Source: Aphrocallistes beatrix (Eukaryota > Porifera > Hexactinellida > Sceptrulophora > Aphrocallistidae). Taken from it: 64,000 nucleotides of DNA. Below are positions 21,163 through 33,500 of this stretch, in pieces (position 1 is the first letter of the stretch; each line of letters begins with the position of its first letter). The notes under the pieces are model-generated. The model searched no databases. It was given only the letters and a program-made list of their open reading frames with translations, and was not told the origin of the DNA. The translations under genes were made by a program, and so were the position numbers. Location: contig OY725491.1 in assembly GCA_963281255.1 (NCBI GenBank), positions 3,658,001 to 3,722,000 of the forward strand. The letters run 5' to 3'.

Positions 21163-22783
21163 ATGTTTGGTCCAGGATACAGATGGAAAACTTTGCAACA
21201 CAGCACCTTTGCTACAACTACTAGTACAAGTACATTAATGTTCCATCTTAAAGAAAATCATGATATTTCTGACAAAAATTTTCAAGATTCTATTTCTAAG
21301 TTGCAGAAAACGATGGATAGGTGGGTTTCCTGTAATGAGGAAGGATTTACTAAGACCGAAGAATTTTGTGTGAGGTGGGCTACTTGTGGGTTGTCTTATT
21401 GCTTAGTTGATAATCAGCGATTTCGTAAAACTTTTAGTTTATCTTATCCATCAAATATCAACAGAAAAATTATTAGCCTTAGTATGATCAAGTTATCAGA
21501 AAAGTTCGACAGTGCTGTAAAAGATAAAATTCGTGGATTCCCATGCACATTGTGTTTCGATGGATGGACTAACCAACACCAAAAAATTGTCAATTTAGTG
21601 GTAATTTGCGAGGGATTTGCTTATTATCTGAATAGTGTACTAGTTGAGCATAACGAGGCTACACTGAAAAATATTCTGGATGAAGGGAAGCAGATCGTGA
21701 AAGAGATGGGTGGGATACTCGTGGCAGTGAGTGGGGATATTTTTAGTGGCGTTGTGGCAGCTATTTCTACTTTTTGTCCTGAGAATCCACAAGTCATTGG
21801 ATTTCGATGTCTAGCCCATTCCATACAATTGACAATCAGCGACTTGCTAGACAAGTCCCCATTAAAAAGGGTCAGTGAGACTATCATACCCTTATTCGTA
21901 AAACATTTCAGCGGTCCTGATCACAAAAAAAAGTTAAAAGATCTTCAGATTTTATCCGGGAAGTCAGAAAATGGGTGTTTAAAGCCGATTAAACCAAATG
22001 CAACCCGATGGGATTCAACATATCAATGCATCTGTAGAATAATCAAACTTAAAGAATTTCTCCCTTTAGTAGGTCTGACTATTCAAGAGACCGATTGGGA
22101 ACTACTCAATTTTTCGAAAATATTTTTGGGTCGGTTTAAGGTGTGTACAGATGAATTACAAAAAGATTCTTCAACTATAGTGGATTGTGTGAAATTGTGG
22201 AACCAACTGGTCGATCATATCGGCACTCTTAGTAATCAATCCTCTGATAATTATGATACATTTTTTTACCAAGCTCGAGTGGTAATGATTAAGCGTACAA
22301 CTAAGCATATGAGTATTTCCCTCCATGTGGTAGTTATAGCATTTCTCAATCCATCCCAAAAAAGTGATTATGAAGATTTAGTGCGTATTACCGACAAATT
22401 ATTATCTATGGTAGAGTATTATTTTCAGGAGTTAGGTTTGGAAGCTGTTTTGGTTAAGAGCAAGATGTCTAAAATGAGCGGACAGATGGCGGCATACGTG
22501 CTTGGAGGTGGATTATGGGAACAAAAATCCGATGAGAACATAATCAACTATTGGACTCGTCAAGTATTCCGTGCACCGGAGCTGGCTCGCGTCGCTTTGT
22601 TTGCTTGCACCACATCCAACCGAAGCATGCGTTGAAAGAACTTTCTCACATCAAGGCCTGATTTCAAGTGATCTTCGTGGTTCACTTTCAGAGGAGTCGG
22701 TTAGGGCTCTAATGAAGGTCAGATTCAATTATTTATCCCTCTTTACAGAACAAAGTCCAATAGAGCCTGAGATACTACTTTGA
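21163..22783 (+). pseudogene. hAT transposase with BED-finger remnant, one frameshift
   Basis: A long frame (21163-22635) starts in what looks like the end of a BED zinc finger (TSTLMFHLKENH), then shows the hAT RNase-H-like core: PCTLCFDGWTNQHQK, VSGDIFSGVV, GFRCLAHSIQLTI and ATRWDSTYQ. The C-terminal dimerisation block lies in the next frame (22571-22783): HPTEACVERTFSHQGLISSD and RALMKVRFN. A single shift at about 22600 separates them. The cysteines of the BED finger are missing at the start, so the 5' end is truncated. Otherwise it is well preserved. Confidence 0.85.
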
Positions 22784-22939
22784 CGCTAGTAAAAATTAAG
22801 TATTACCTAGATTTATTAGTATGATAAGTTCAGCGCACTTTCCCAAGTATTATTGGTGGGATAATTATATTCATTTGTCATTTATTATATTTTATAATAA
22901 ATTCTTATAAACTACTACAGTATACATTATTTCTACACA

Positions 22940-23015
22940 TCGGTTAACCGGTTAACCGCCAAGACATAATGGATCTTAGCCGCACCCTGAAGTTGGTTAA
23001 CCAACCCCAGCCCTG
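22940..23015. repeat. Right terminal inverted repeat of the hAT element
   Basis: GGTTGGTTAACCAAC-type palindromes end in CCCCAGCCCTG at 23015, i.e. CAGGGCTGGGGTTGG read inward, a normal hAT end. The matching left end was not found before 21163, so the element lost its 5' end. Confidence 0.6.
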
Positions 23016-24136
23016 TGCTTAAGAAGGACATGACTCGTGTCCTATTCTTGAAAGGCTTGTTCAAGGTGTTGCAGCTATATGCCACTCTTCCTTGCACCTC
23101 GTGCTCCTGTCAGGCCAAAACTGGTCCTCTCTAGCTAAATTTGTTCACCCGGACCAGTTTTGGCTGCTAAATCTAGTCCAAAGGACCATCTTTTGTGTAG
23201 TTTCTGCAGAAAGATACCCCTATGGCAAGGACGGTGCCCGTTCCGTCCATATGTATGTATGCATCTCCGTACGCTGCAAATTTGAGTTTTCAAAAATTTA
23301 GTAATCCCGATGTATTACAATATTCATATCTCATATGCCAAGTCAGTTGCACTTTCGGTCTACCGACAGACATTTTTTTCAACATGAATAATGCCAGCTT
23401 GACCCATGATAAAAGCGGGGCGCAGCATTGAAGTTTGAGGGAAATGGCGGGACGCAATAGTAGAACTTCTATGTACATACTTGTAGAATAAACAAAGTGG
23501 ACAAAATAAAACTTATATAAAAGCGGGACATTCATGAAAATTAGCTCAACAGAAGAATGCAAAAATCGGGACGTCCCGTCAAAAACGGGCAGTTGGCAAA
23601 TATTGAATGGACTCCCTAATAATAGAGACCTCCTAGAGTGATTGTGATATCATCACATCCTATGAGGAGAGGACTACTTGAGTGTACGTAATAAAATGAC
23701 ACAAAATTTAACCCGGACCAATTTTTTCGTGAAACTCCGCGGAGCGGTCATTCAGCTGCCCGTGTAGAATCAAAACGGATTTGAGAACCACAATGTCACA
23801 ACAGCGCCTAATCCACGTCGCCGAAATCCACATACACAAACAGGATATGGACAAAATCAATAGACAAGAGTTATTGGATGAGTTTGTGTCACGAAATCAG
23901 TTTAGCAAAAAATGTTTTTTTCATTCAGCAAAGACAAGAATTAGGCTATTATGTTTTTCGATTTAAATCAGCTCGTAATATTTAGGTAAAAGGGCGAGAT
24001 AACACGCTACTTCATGGAGGGGAGGGGTGGGTTTTTAGTAATGGCCGCCCTCCCGTGCCAAGACATGGAGAGGCAATGCCTCCCACCCTATTCTACGCCT
24101 ATGTCACTAACTTGTTTTAACATCTGTTAAACTGAC
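23016..24136. other. Unassigned stretch with weak repeat signals
   Basis: 23105-23185 contains an inverted pair around AAAACTGG/CCAGTTTTGGC. 23415-23600 is rich in GCGGGAC words and ends CGGGACGTCCCGTC, resembling the end of a MITE. No gene seen. Confidence 0.35.
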
Positions 24137-25647
24137 AATATTGGAATTCTTTTCAGTAATATTCATCAACTATCTATTGCGTTCCTATATATACATGTCA
24201 CTTTTCTGAGAATTGCTGATGATATTTCCTATATGATCTCATCACCTGGAAAGAAGGGCCAGACCACACATGTCGATGCAATTGTAGACTCAAGTAATGA
24301 ATAGAAATAACAATATTTGACCTATTATTTATTTCGTAACTTTCAAATCACAAATCGCAACTCATACTGGAAACAAGCAGCTCGTGGGGTCTTCGTGGGT
24401 CTGGGTGAGGCTGTTACTGGAGGAGGGGTGTAACTTTGGTACTGACGCTATACCTAGGACACCGGGCTTCCTTCACTAAACTCTCTAATCATGAAATTGC
24501 AAACTCGCAACTCGTGGGGTCTTCGCTCATCTGGGGAGGCAAGGCTAACTTGCGACGTACTGATTTGGTGGATGGTAGTATATGCTTCTGGGACATGTTG
24601 ATTTACATCAATTATTGTTTTATTATCAGCCTTCAATGCCCTAAATTGGCTGAGTGTGCAAAACTGAAATTTATAATTGTATAAACGTGGCAATGATGTA
24701 ATAATATCGTGGTCTGTCAACATTTTCGTCTTTGGTGTCTGAACTCAATGGAGCCATACCTTAAACTATGCATAACAATATTCGCAATGGAAGTTTTTAT
24801 TGACTTTTTACTGATTTTAATTGTACCATGGATCAGAATGTAAGAGTCCGAAAAAATTGTGATAAAAACATACATGTTTAATTTAGACAATTCTGACTTT
24901 TTCGTGCAGAATAATTACTTGAAAAGTTTAAAATTTTCAGATATAATAACTTGTTGGATTGACTATTGATACACAATATATTTCTTTCTTCAATCAATTC
25001 CAAAATTGATTATAATAATTTTAGATTGCTAATATTAATTTAATGTTGTTTTGAACCATAGATAAATGACTTAGTGTTGTATGCGGTATTCACTTATAGT
25101 TAAAATGACAATCTTCACGAACTTTATAATTTCGTTCTTAGAATTTGTTCATTCTATAAAATTTGTGTGACCATAATATAAGCTCTAAAACTGATGCTTT
25201 GATTAATACCGTACAGATTTTCAAATTAATTACCCTCTTCGAAGTTTTATATGAATACGTCAAAATATAGTCAATAAATATACTAAATTTTGACTAAATT
25301 CAGTAAATCAGGTGGCAATGTAAAAATTTTCACTTTTTAACGAAAAACGCTCGGGCGAAATTAAGGATATATATTAATTAAGAGATATCCGATTTCAAAT
25401 GAAGTTTCTTAAGATACCAAATATTTGAATTCGAGAAAAGTTGAAGTATTATAACCTATAGCAACGGAAAATTTGAATTTTAAAAAATGCATCGGGTTCA
25501 AATTGTGGTGTCAGTGATGTTAGACACTCATTTTAACTATATTGATTTACCCGAGCAGACATATATCACAGTTTATGATAATAATTGAGCACAAACCATT
25601 TTTCCATTCGTACCGTAATACAATGGATGTATACGGAAGCGTTAAAT
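24137..25647 (+). repeat. Repeat X, copy 3
   Basis: Direct-orientation copy of 15832-17182. It contains a local duplication near 24360-24550 (AACTCGTGGGGTCTTCG occurs twice) not present in copy 2. No coding sequence. Confidence 0.8.
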
Positions 25648-25682
25648 ATATCACTAATTTTCCATTAGTTTTAATTGCTTTA

Positions 25683-26226
25683 CAAGCCCGCTTCGCTTGC
25701 TTGCGTTGCGCGGCTGGCGGACACTTCGTGTCCGCCGGAGGCTCCCTTCGGTCGCCTGGAGGTGACATTGGTTAATTAAACGGGATATATCATCTCTAGA
25801 TATGTCCTTCTTAGTTTAAAATCGATATCACTCGAAAAAGCACTAAATTTGTCAATTTTTAAAATTTTGATGAGGAATGATGAGGTCATAGCAAAGTGAT
25901 GAGTCATCTATTTTTGATGATAGTTGCATCATATGTGAAACGTGTTAGTATACAGATTCTATTAAAATTTCAGCCTTCTATCTCCTATAATGGTTGAGCT
26001 ATGCCCAAATAACTGTGTTGCTTAACTTTTAAAAATGTGACAATAACGTCATAATTCCATGATGAGTCGACATTTTCGTCTGAGCTCAGAACTTATTGGA
26101 CCCATAGCCAAAAGACTCCCACATGCCAAAAACAGGTTTCTACGCCTGACAGTTTCTTCAATCAATTCGTTACAGATATATATATATATACACAAACAAA
26201 CAATAATCGAGTTTTAATAGTAAGGA
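25683..26226 (-). mobile_element. Helitron-like element HEL-A, copy 4 (complete)
   Basis: On the minus strand it runs from TCCTTACTATTAAAACTCG to the terminal hairpin at 25683. The flanking bases are A (25682) and T (26227), with no duplication. About 544 bp, with the TA microsatellite near 26178. Confidence 0.75.
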
Positions 26227-26554
26227 TAATATTAAGTAACATTCAAATATCCTTATTCAAAAACTTATAGAAGTACTTGACTTCAAAATATGGTATTTCA
26301 AAGTGTTTCACCTTCAAAAGTGTGAAAAACTAGTCATTAATCCTTGGCGACCCAAAAATAACAACATCCGATAGTATCTGCCGGAAGTTCAAATCTATGA
26401 ATGAGTTATGGTAAAGGAATTTCCATGAAAAATGAATTGTTCTTGCCAACTGGGGTGATACAGCCCTGACTGAGATAATCTGGAATGGAGTATTCCGTTA
26501 ATTAGGCAATTAGAATTCCGGAATCGTTCCGTCAAGTTCCGTAAATTAGCTACT

Positions 26555-26789
26555 CAAATTTTAATAGACTGTGTATATTAATATATTTCAAATATGATAC
26601 AATTCTCATCAAAAATGATGACTCACCAGTCTGTTATGAGGTCATCATCACGCAAACAATAATTGAAAAATTGACGAATTTGGTGATTTTTCGAGTGATG
26701 TGTTATCTACCTTATAATTAACCAGTGTGAGCCTAGGAACCTAAAGTGTCCGTCAGTGTCCCGCAGCGCAGGCAAGCGAAGCGCACTTG
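26555..26789 (+). mobile_element. HEL-A fragment shared by duplication II
   Basis: It ends with GCAAGCGAAGCGCACTTG and lies at the same place as 15125-15298 in the partner block. The 5' part is missing. Confidence 0.6.
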
Positions 26790-27063
26790 TGTTTCATACG
26801 TCAAAATGCAAGTCCTCAAGTTCTAAACGTCAAACCGGTTGCTACATTTTAGGCATTATACACATTGGAATTAATGACAAAAAAGCTAGTTTAGTCTAAA
26901 AATAGTATATTGCATCTATAGAACATGTAAAAATTTAGCAACACTCATACACAGACACACACATACGTATAATTGCAACTGCAACCGAAGATCTATTAAA
27001 GATAAATACGATAAATGTGCTCGAAGTAAAATAATGTAAATCATTCCACAAAATAAACCTGAA

Positions 27064-28253
27064 ATGTCTAATAAAATGCTGGGAAAAAAGGACACATCAA
27101 GGTGCATGTAATCAAGGTTGTGTCAAACTCAATGATTTGAATTATTTTTTTGTAATATTGCATCTGATCATTTACATAAAACACACCAGATCAATCAATT
27201 CAATCATTTGCGCTTATTCAAATCGTTCAGCTCATTCATTTTAATTATTCAATTCAATTCAAATCAATCAATTCAATTCAAATCAAATCAATTCAATTCA
27301 AATCAAATCAAATCAATTCAAATCAATTCAATTTAATTCAATTCAGATACCGTAGATAATTTTTAGCCCCATTTAGCATTTAGCCCCTGAAGAAAAATAA
27401 ATGTTTCACAATACATATGCAAGAGAGCTTTCGATAAATATAACCGCACGAGTGAACCAAGAAATTTAGAACCCTCTTTTTGGAGGGGGGATGGTTCGAG
27501 GGCCGGCAACTATTCGAGTATATACGGTCATTCAAATAAAACTCAATTCAGATAACTCGAATCAATTATAATCAAATCAAATCAATTCAATTCAAATCAA
27601 TTCAATTCAATTCAATTCAATTCAATTCAATTAATTTAAATGAAATTTCAGATAATTCAGATCATTCTATTTTATTCAATGACAACATTCAGATCAATCA
27701 ACTCAATCATTTCTTATTAACCAACTCAATCAAATCAAATCAAAAAATGAAGTTTTTTTCAAATCAAATTGATTTGACTCAACCTTGCATGTAACATCCT
27801 CCCTAGTGATGATATCCAGTTCGTGCCAGGAAAGTTAAGAATTGGGGAGTGCAATCAGAACATCATAATTGAGAAGAGAGCCGGCCAAAAGAATATTCAC
27901 TTGTGTAGTGACGTCATTGAACACATCTGGAGTGGAGACGAGAGTAAACAACTCCAGCTTACATTTGGAACAGAACGAAATACATTGACTACCCATATCC
28001 GTCGTAGACGCTATCATTCTAATTATTGGCTAGACATCTTCGCGTCCTACACTGATAAACAATTCATGCAAGAATTTGGATGTAACTAGTTTTATGCATA
28101 AAAAAGCATGTTAAACAATATGTTAAAGCTTTCCGGTGGAATCCACCGAAGCTAACATTCGAGCAAAGGGGAGAAAAATTCAAGCAAGAGTATTTGCCAG
28201 CAGCTAAAATGCTCGACTATCCACAATTAGAGATACTCACTTACTTGTGGTAG
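27064..28253 (+). pseudogene. Second copy of the unrecognised 169-residue gene, interrupted
   Basis: It begins ATGTCTAATAAAATG like its partner at 14835 and soon runs into a MITE (27113-27787). After the MITE it resumes with high similarity (GKLRIGECNQNIIIEKRAGQ, then HIRRRRYHSNYWLD). A stop replaces the residue after EFGCN, and later frames are shifted. Clearly non-functional, but useful for comparison. Confidence 0.7.
27113..27787. mobile_element. hAT-type MITE filled with ATTCA/AATCA pentamers
   Basis: Ends are CAAGGTTGTGTCAAA and TTTGACTCAACCTTG. Flanks are CATGTAAT and CATGTAAC, and the uninterrupted partner gene has one CATGTAAC. The interior is mostly degenerate pentamers (AATTC, AATCA) on both sides of a short unique core (about 27345-27530). 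Confidence 0.8.
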
Positions 28254-28308
28254 AATTTGTATATGCAACAATCATGTATTAAGTATGCAACAATAATGTG
28301 ATTCATTG

Positions 28309-28309
<1 letters not shown>

Positions 28310-28340
<31 letters not shown>

Positions 28341-28341
28341 G
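28310..28341. repeat. AAT microsatellite
   Basis: About ten units of AAT just downstream of the broken 169-residue gene. Confidence 0.9.
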
Positions 28342-28406
28342 CACTTGTTGATAAATTTGTAAAGTTACTAGACGTACATAATATCATTTGTCTGCTTCAT
28401 ATATTA

Positions 28407-29453
28407 CAAGCGCGCTTCGCGGCTGGAGGACACTTAGTGTCCGCTGGAGGCGCCCTTTGGGCGTCTGGAGTCACATTGATTAATTATAAGGGAAATAACA
28501 TCTCTAAATACGTCTGTCCTACTGTTATATTCAATATCGCACGAAAAATCACCAAAATGATCGATTTTAAAAATTTTGATGAGTAATGATGACGTCATGA
28601 CAAAGTGATGAGTCATTATTTTTTGATGTTAGTTGCATCATATGTGATGTATGTTAGTATACATATTCTATTAAAATTTCAGCCTTCTATCTCCTATAAG
28701 AGCTGAGTTATGCTCGAAAAACTGTATTGCTTAACTTTTTAAAATGTGACAATGGCGTCATAATTCCATGATGAGTCGACATTTTCGTCTGAGCTCAGAA
28801 CTTACTGGAGCCATGGCCAATAGACTCCCACATGCCAAAAATCAGCTTTCTACGCCTTGCTTTTTCTTCAATCAATTCGTTACAGATATACACTCGAACC
28901 TCTCTTATCCGGACCTCCGATATCCGGGCACCTCTCTCAACCGGACAGCCGTTTCGACATTTAGTCAATATCCATTGTCCTATTTTCAAGTCAATTATTA
29001 ACCACAATTCCAGCAATCATTATCATGTAATATTATTTAATGAACTTTGATAATGAATTTGGAAGATAATTGCGACATCTAATATATTCAGGGGTAAATA
29101 CTGCTTAAAATGTATTAATCAATCGCAATGGAATAGTTTCTTTTCCTTCATAGAATATCTATTTTACAATCACCTCTCTTATCCAGAACTCAAATTTTGA
29201 TAACCTCTAAGTTCCGGGCACTAGATATTGTTTAAACTCACCGATTATACAAATTGACAGTTACACTATAAACTGCTATTCAAGTTGATTTCTGAGTTAT
29301 GGGCACCACTCTTATCCGAACCTCCGATATCCGGGAAAATTCTGTTATCCGGGCACCCTCCGGTCCGGCACTGCCCGGATAAGAGAGGTTCGAGTGTATA
29401 TATATATAATATATACACATATATACACATTAATCGAGTTTTAATAGTAAGGA
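28407..29453 (-). mobile_element. Helitron-like element HEL-A, copy 6, with an internal insertion
   Basis: Hairpin end at 28407, TC end at 29453. Without the MITE at 28891-29396 it is about 540 bp. The partner block reads through at 14172/14173, exactly between A and T, with no duplicated bases. Confidence 0.8.
28891..29396. mobile_element. Pogo/Tigger-type MITE, TA target
   Basis: Ends are CACTCGAACCTCTCTTATCC and its complement. TA lies on both sides (28889-28890, 29397-29398). The words TTATCCGGGCACC recur inside. It landed in the TA microsatellite of HEL-A copy 6. Non-coding. Confidence 0.8.
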
Positions 29454-29594
29454 TTATATTAGATTTTGATACAATATAATAAAGTAGCACAGTTCTAAAA
29501 TGAGTGCTGGAGTCTGGTCTGGCGCAAGTGGTCACAGACCTGAGTTTAAAAGACATCATTAATTTCCTTGAACTTTCCAAGGAATTCGCATTAA

Positions 29595-31526
29595 GGATAC
29601 CGCCCTCGAAAAAACATATGATTTGCATTACAGCATACGATGAAAGTAGAGCTATAAGAGATGTTAAGCGTGGGGAGGTATCTTCATCAAGAAATACTGG
29701 CAGATTCCAAACCGTTTTTGATCCTCATTTCTAGTTTTTGAGATACAGTGTCTCAAAGTCTGTTTTTTTCGTTTTCCGCTAGCACATCTTAATGGTAGAA
29801 ATTTGGGCACTCAATGAATTGTTTAGGACATACCAAGGAATCAAATGCTTCCAAAATCGAATCATAAATAGTCTACCATATTTGCAACTTCATAGGACCA
29901 GAAGAAAGTTATGACGAATATTGTAAATTTTATGGTTGTCCGAAAAAAAAGGGCCAAAAAACGGCGAAAAATGTCTGTTTTTTGGGGGAAATCTGGAATA
30001 AAATCACCGAATTAGGATATCTCAAAAAAATGGTGGTCCTACGTTCATCGCCTAATGATATGGAACAACTCTTGAAATTTTTAAACTTCTATCTCAAACC
30101 AAATTTTAGAAATAATTCTGTAAAGAGGGTCAATTTTGAATTTTAAAGTCCCGAGATATGGAGATTTTAAGTTTAGGAGTTAAGAAAAATGTAAAATGAG
30201 TTATTAATAATGAACAAAAGCATTAACAGACATTTATTCGCATTCATACTGCTGATTTAGGTATATTAGAACCAAATAATTACAAAGAATAGCAAAAGTA
30301 CCCTGAAAATCCACAAATTTCCTTGAGGCCTCAAACCCCGAATATTTTGGGATAATTGTAAATAATAATTCATATTCCTGGCACTGCGAAGTATAATCTA
30401 TCAGTTTATAAAGAATAAGAAGCTTCCAAAAAGTATATTAGGAAGTTAGAGCGAAAGTCTACGACTTCTAGTTTCGAAGTTAGGATTTTCGAAAAATGCT
30501 ACGTCATCATATGACAAAAATCTAAAACTTATCATTCCATAGGGTGTAGTGCAATTATAATCAAAGAATCATATTTGTACACTCAAAAGTATATTAGGAA
30601 GTGAGAACTCAGAATTTGGTCTTATATTTATAAAGATAGAGAGATATCTCTTTTTGGACCCTAAATGGGGGTTTTTAACCGAATCTGCGAGGTTCAAGGC
30701 CAGAACTTTCAAAATAATTATCAAAAGTACTCCAATTTTTCTGTACACATTATTAACGACAATTGTATTATTATTTAGCATAATATCTAAATTTGGACAC
30801 ATATTTAATGATTAGATTCGCCATTTTCTAATATATTCAAAGTTCTCCATAGAATTTGTATTACAATTAAATCAATGATAAGTCGAGAATTATTTGTTTT
30901 TTGACAAAGGAATGTTCGAGGAACCTATATATTTCCGCATATATCCTTTTATTTAAGCATATAATATATTATTTGTCTAGAATAGTTTTTAAGATATGAC
31001 ATCGGCCTTATTCGGGACCTTAGAGGGATATTATGCCCGAACTTTACCTATAATAAGCGATATCTCAAGAACAAATGGTCGGATCCGAAAAATATTTCTT
31101 TTTGAAACGATCAGAATTTTATTTCTGACCCTTTGATCGCTAAATATCTGAGATCAAACTTGCGATTTCCCCAGCATTATATAGATGAACTCCGTTATAG
31201 AGCTATTTTGTTTGGATTTTATTTGCCCATTCTATTAAATCTTTGTGCTATATAATCTCCAAAGGTGCCAAAACAATGTTAAGGTCCATATCATTAAAAA
31301 ATTATTCATTAAGTTTAAAACTAAATGATAAATGAGGCAAAAACCTCTAATAATTTTACAATTTTTAGTAACGCCAAACTTTAGGGGGTTAACTCATAAA
31401 AATCAAAATAAATACCGTCCAACTAGTGTTATCAAATGGTAGACCGCTCAGTAATACAATTAAATTAGAAATAAAAAAATTTCCCGTTTTTTTTACCCCA
31501 GGCAAGTTTTTTCGAGGGCGGTATCC
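29595..31526. mobile_element. TTAA-flanked non-coding element (Kolobok- or piggyBac-like target)
   Basis: Ends are GGATACCGCCCTCGAAAAAA and the exact complement before 31526. TTAA lies on both sides (29591-29594, 31527-31530). No transposase is seen in its 1.93 kb, so it would depend on another source. 30330-30760 is repeated inverted just outside at 31531-31990, and 30885-31165 recurs at 5895-6190. Confidence 0.65.
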
Positions 31527-31530
31527 TTAA

Positions 31531-31990
31531 TAATGTGCACATGAAAAATTGGAGCACTTTTATAATTATTTTGGAAGTTCTGGCCTTGAAGCTCCCAGAG
31601 TCGTTCAAAACTCCCCATTTCTGGTCGAAAAAAAGATAACTCTCTATCTCTGTAAATATATGCCCAAATTCTTAGTTTTCTACTCTTAATATACTTTTTA
31701 TAACGGTACATGTACTATGATTCATTGATAATAATTGCACTACATCCAATGAAATGTTAAGTTTTATATTTTTATCATGTCATGAAAATCCTAAATTGGA
31801 AATTAAAAGTCGTAGACTATCGTTTTAACTTCCTAATATACCTTTTAGAGGCTCAATATTCAATAGACTGTAGGATTATACTTCGTAGTGTTTTTGAATT
31901 TTGATCCAGTTGGGAATGATAATTCATAGTCCGAAATTATCACTCCCAATTGGTTCAAAATATTCGATGTTACTAGGAGCCCCAAGGAAA
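31531..31990. repeat. Inverted fragment of the TTAA-element interior
   Basis: Reverse-complement match to 30330-30760 (for example AATTGGAGCACTTTTATAAT against ATTATCAAAAGTACTCCAAT). It directly abuts the right TTAA, so an older copy was probably the target of the newer insertion. Confidence 0.6.
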
Positions 31991-32185
31991 TTTGTGGATT
32001 TTAACTATACTACATTTGCAATTTTCACAAAGATTTGCTTGGGATTATATCTACATTTTGGAAGCAAAACAGAGATAAATGATCCAAATTATGAATGTAA
32101 TTGGCTTTTCAACATGATATATTCATTAAAGAAATTACGTTTACAGGTCTTAGTCAAAATGTGAACAAAATAAGAATCATTCACT

Positions 32186-32600
32186 AAATATACAGTCTGT
32201 TTCATAATTATTGGTACTACATAGGAAATAGTAGATCATTTCTTTATGTATTTCTTAACACATTTCACCCATAAATGGTTGGGACGTGATATTACTTTAT
32301 GCTCTCGCAATAACCTGCAAATTACCTCTATATTATCCGTATTTTCGTGTTTGCATCCAAAATAGAGAGAGACGGCAACCGTTTTTTCGATGTTCTTTTA
32401 CAGGCTATTTTTGTTTTATATTTCGTTTTAAAATGAACAATTCTTACTTCTCTCAATGAATTAGTAACTGAAATGACTCAAAAAGATCGTGGGGATATTA
32501 TTTAAACCCTTTTGACTCTGGAATAAGAGCTGCGGTAGAAATTTCCCGAAGAACAGACATCCCTAGAATGACTGTTTTTTCAACATCCATGTTGACATCC
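32186..32600 (+). pseudogene. Tc1-like fragment: terminus plus start of transposase
   Basis: ATACAGTCTGTTTCATAATT resembles the Tc1 end at 4207. Broken frames near 32470-32575 give TQKDRGDII and EISRRTDIPRMTV, the first HTH of a Tc1-like protein. No catalytic part. Confidence 0.5.
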
Positions 32601-33200
32601 CGTCTGAGTCTATACAGTTCCCCGAACTCCTGCGTTCTCTATCATTTATCCAGCATGTGAATCAGCCAACTCATGAGAAGGGTCTTATTCTCGAACTGAT
32701 AATATCCCGTTCTGCACATCATCTCTGATCCACTTCTGTCCATCTATCCTCCAAGAATATCTCCATCTCTTGTAGTCTCTCGGTTTCCAAACCTCCTTTC
32801 CTCTCAGGCGGTTACCTTTCGTTTCAAATCGATCAACTTCAATCTTTCTTGAGATCTGTTCTGTAATAGAATCACAAAAGTAAGATACTACAATAATATC
32901 ACAGGTAATATCCTGTCCTATAAGAAGTAAGAGCAGTTGAAGTCCTCCAGTGACTAACATCTTGAGTGGTACTAACTAGGAGTGACTTCGATTAATGATG
33001 TGATCCCACAAACCACTTTCCCTTCAAAACGATCTCTCATCTGGTGTCTCCCTGAATTGCAGGGGGTTCTTGATTACCCTGCAGAGGCACGGTTTTCGTT
33101 TTACCACCTCTCACATCTTTTGTAACTTTAGGAGATATGGCTGATAATACAGGAAAAGGTCCGTTGTATCGCGAATGAGGCTGTCAGCTTTGGCATCGTT
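32600..33200 (-). mobile_element. Possible LTR-retrotransposon fossil, pol 3' fragment
   Basis: Minus-strand words near 33000-33190 resemble the segment downstream of a gypsy-type integrase. No LTRs, primer site or other domains could be assigned. Old, broken and fragmentary; low certainty. Confidence 0.3.
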
Positions 33201-33500
33201 CCGCAAATAGAGTAATTATATGAGTCACATGACCAGGTGTGCAAAACTTTTTTTTTTGGGTAAATGAAATTTTTCCTACACGCCACAAGAAATCTTTTCC
33301 TCTTGATCGGTTATCTATTTTATGGGAGAGTAGGTCGACAATGTAATTTCGAATAGCAATAGTCTCAGTATCCGAAATTTCCTAATAGAAATCAATATAT
33401 CCAAAAGAGTGTCAAAAAACCTAGAACAGGGCACACAAAATGGCCGTCATCTCGAAATGAAAATTCGAGATGCCTCTATATCCATATCTTTTTAAATATA
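33201..33500. other. Unassigned sequence
   Basis: No ORF or repeat terminus recognised. Confidence 0.3.

Larger units (their letters stand above)
26395..29560. repeat. Inverted duplication II, right block
   Basis: Partner of 14050-15465. It has since received a pentamer-rich hAT-type MITE (27113-27787) and a Helitron-like element with a pogo-type MITE inside (28407-29453). The left block lacks all three. Confidence 0.8.

Noticed and set aside
25547-25775. Overlapping ORFs on both strands at the GC-rich end of HEL-A
   Set aside because: They arise from the palindromic hairpin end of the repeat, which recurs elsewhere without an open frame.
28832-29479. ORFs within the pogo-type MITE
   Set aside because: They are translations of its terminal inverted repeats on both strands.
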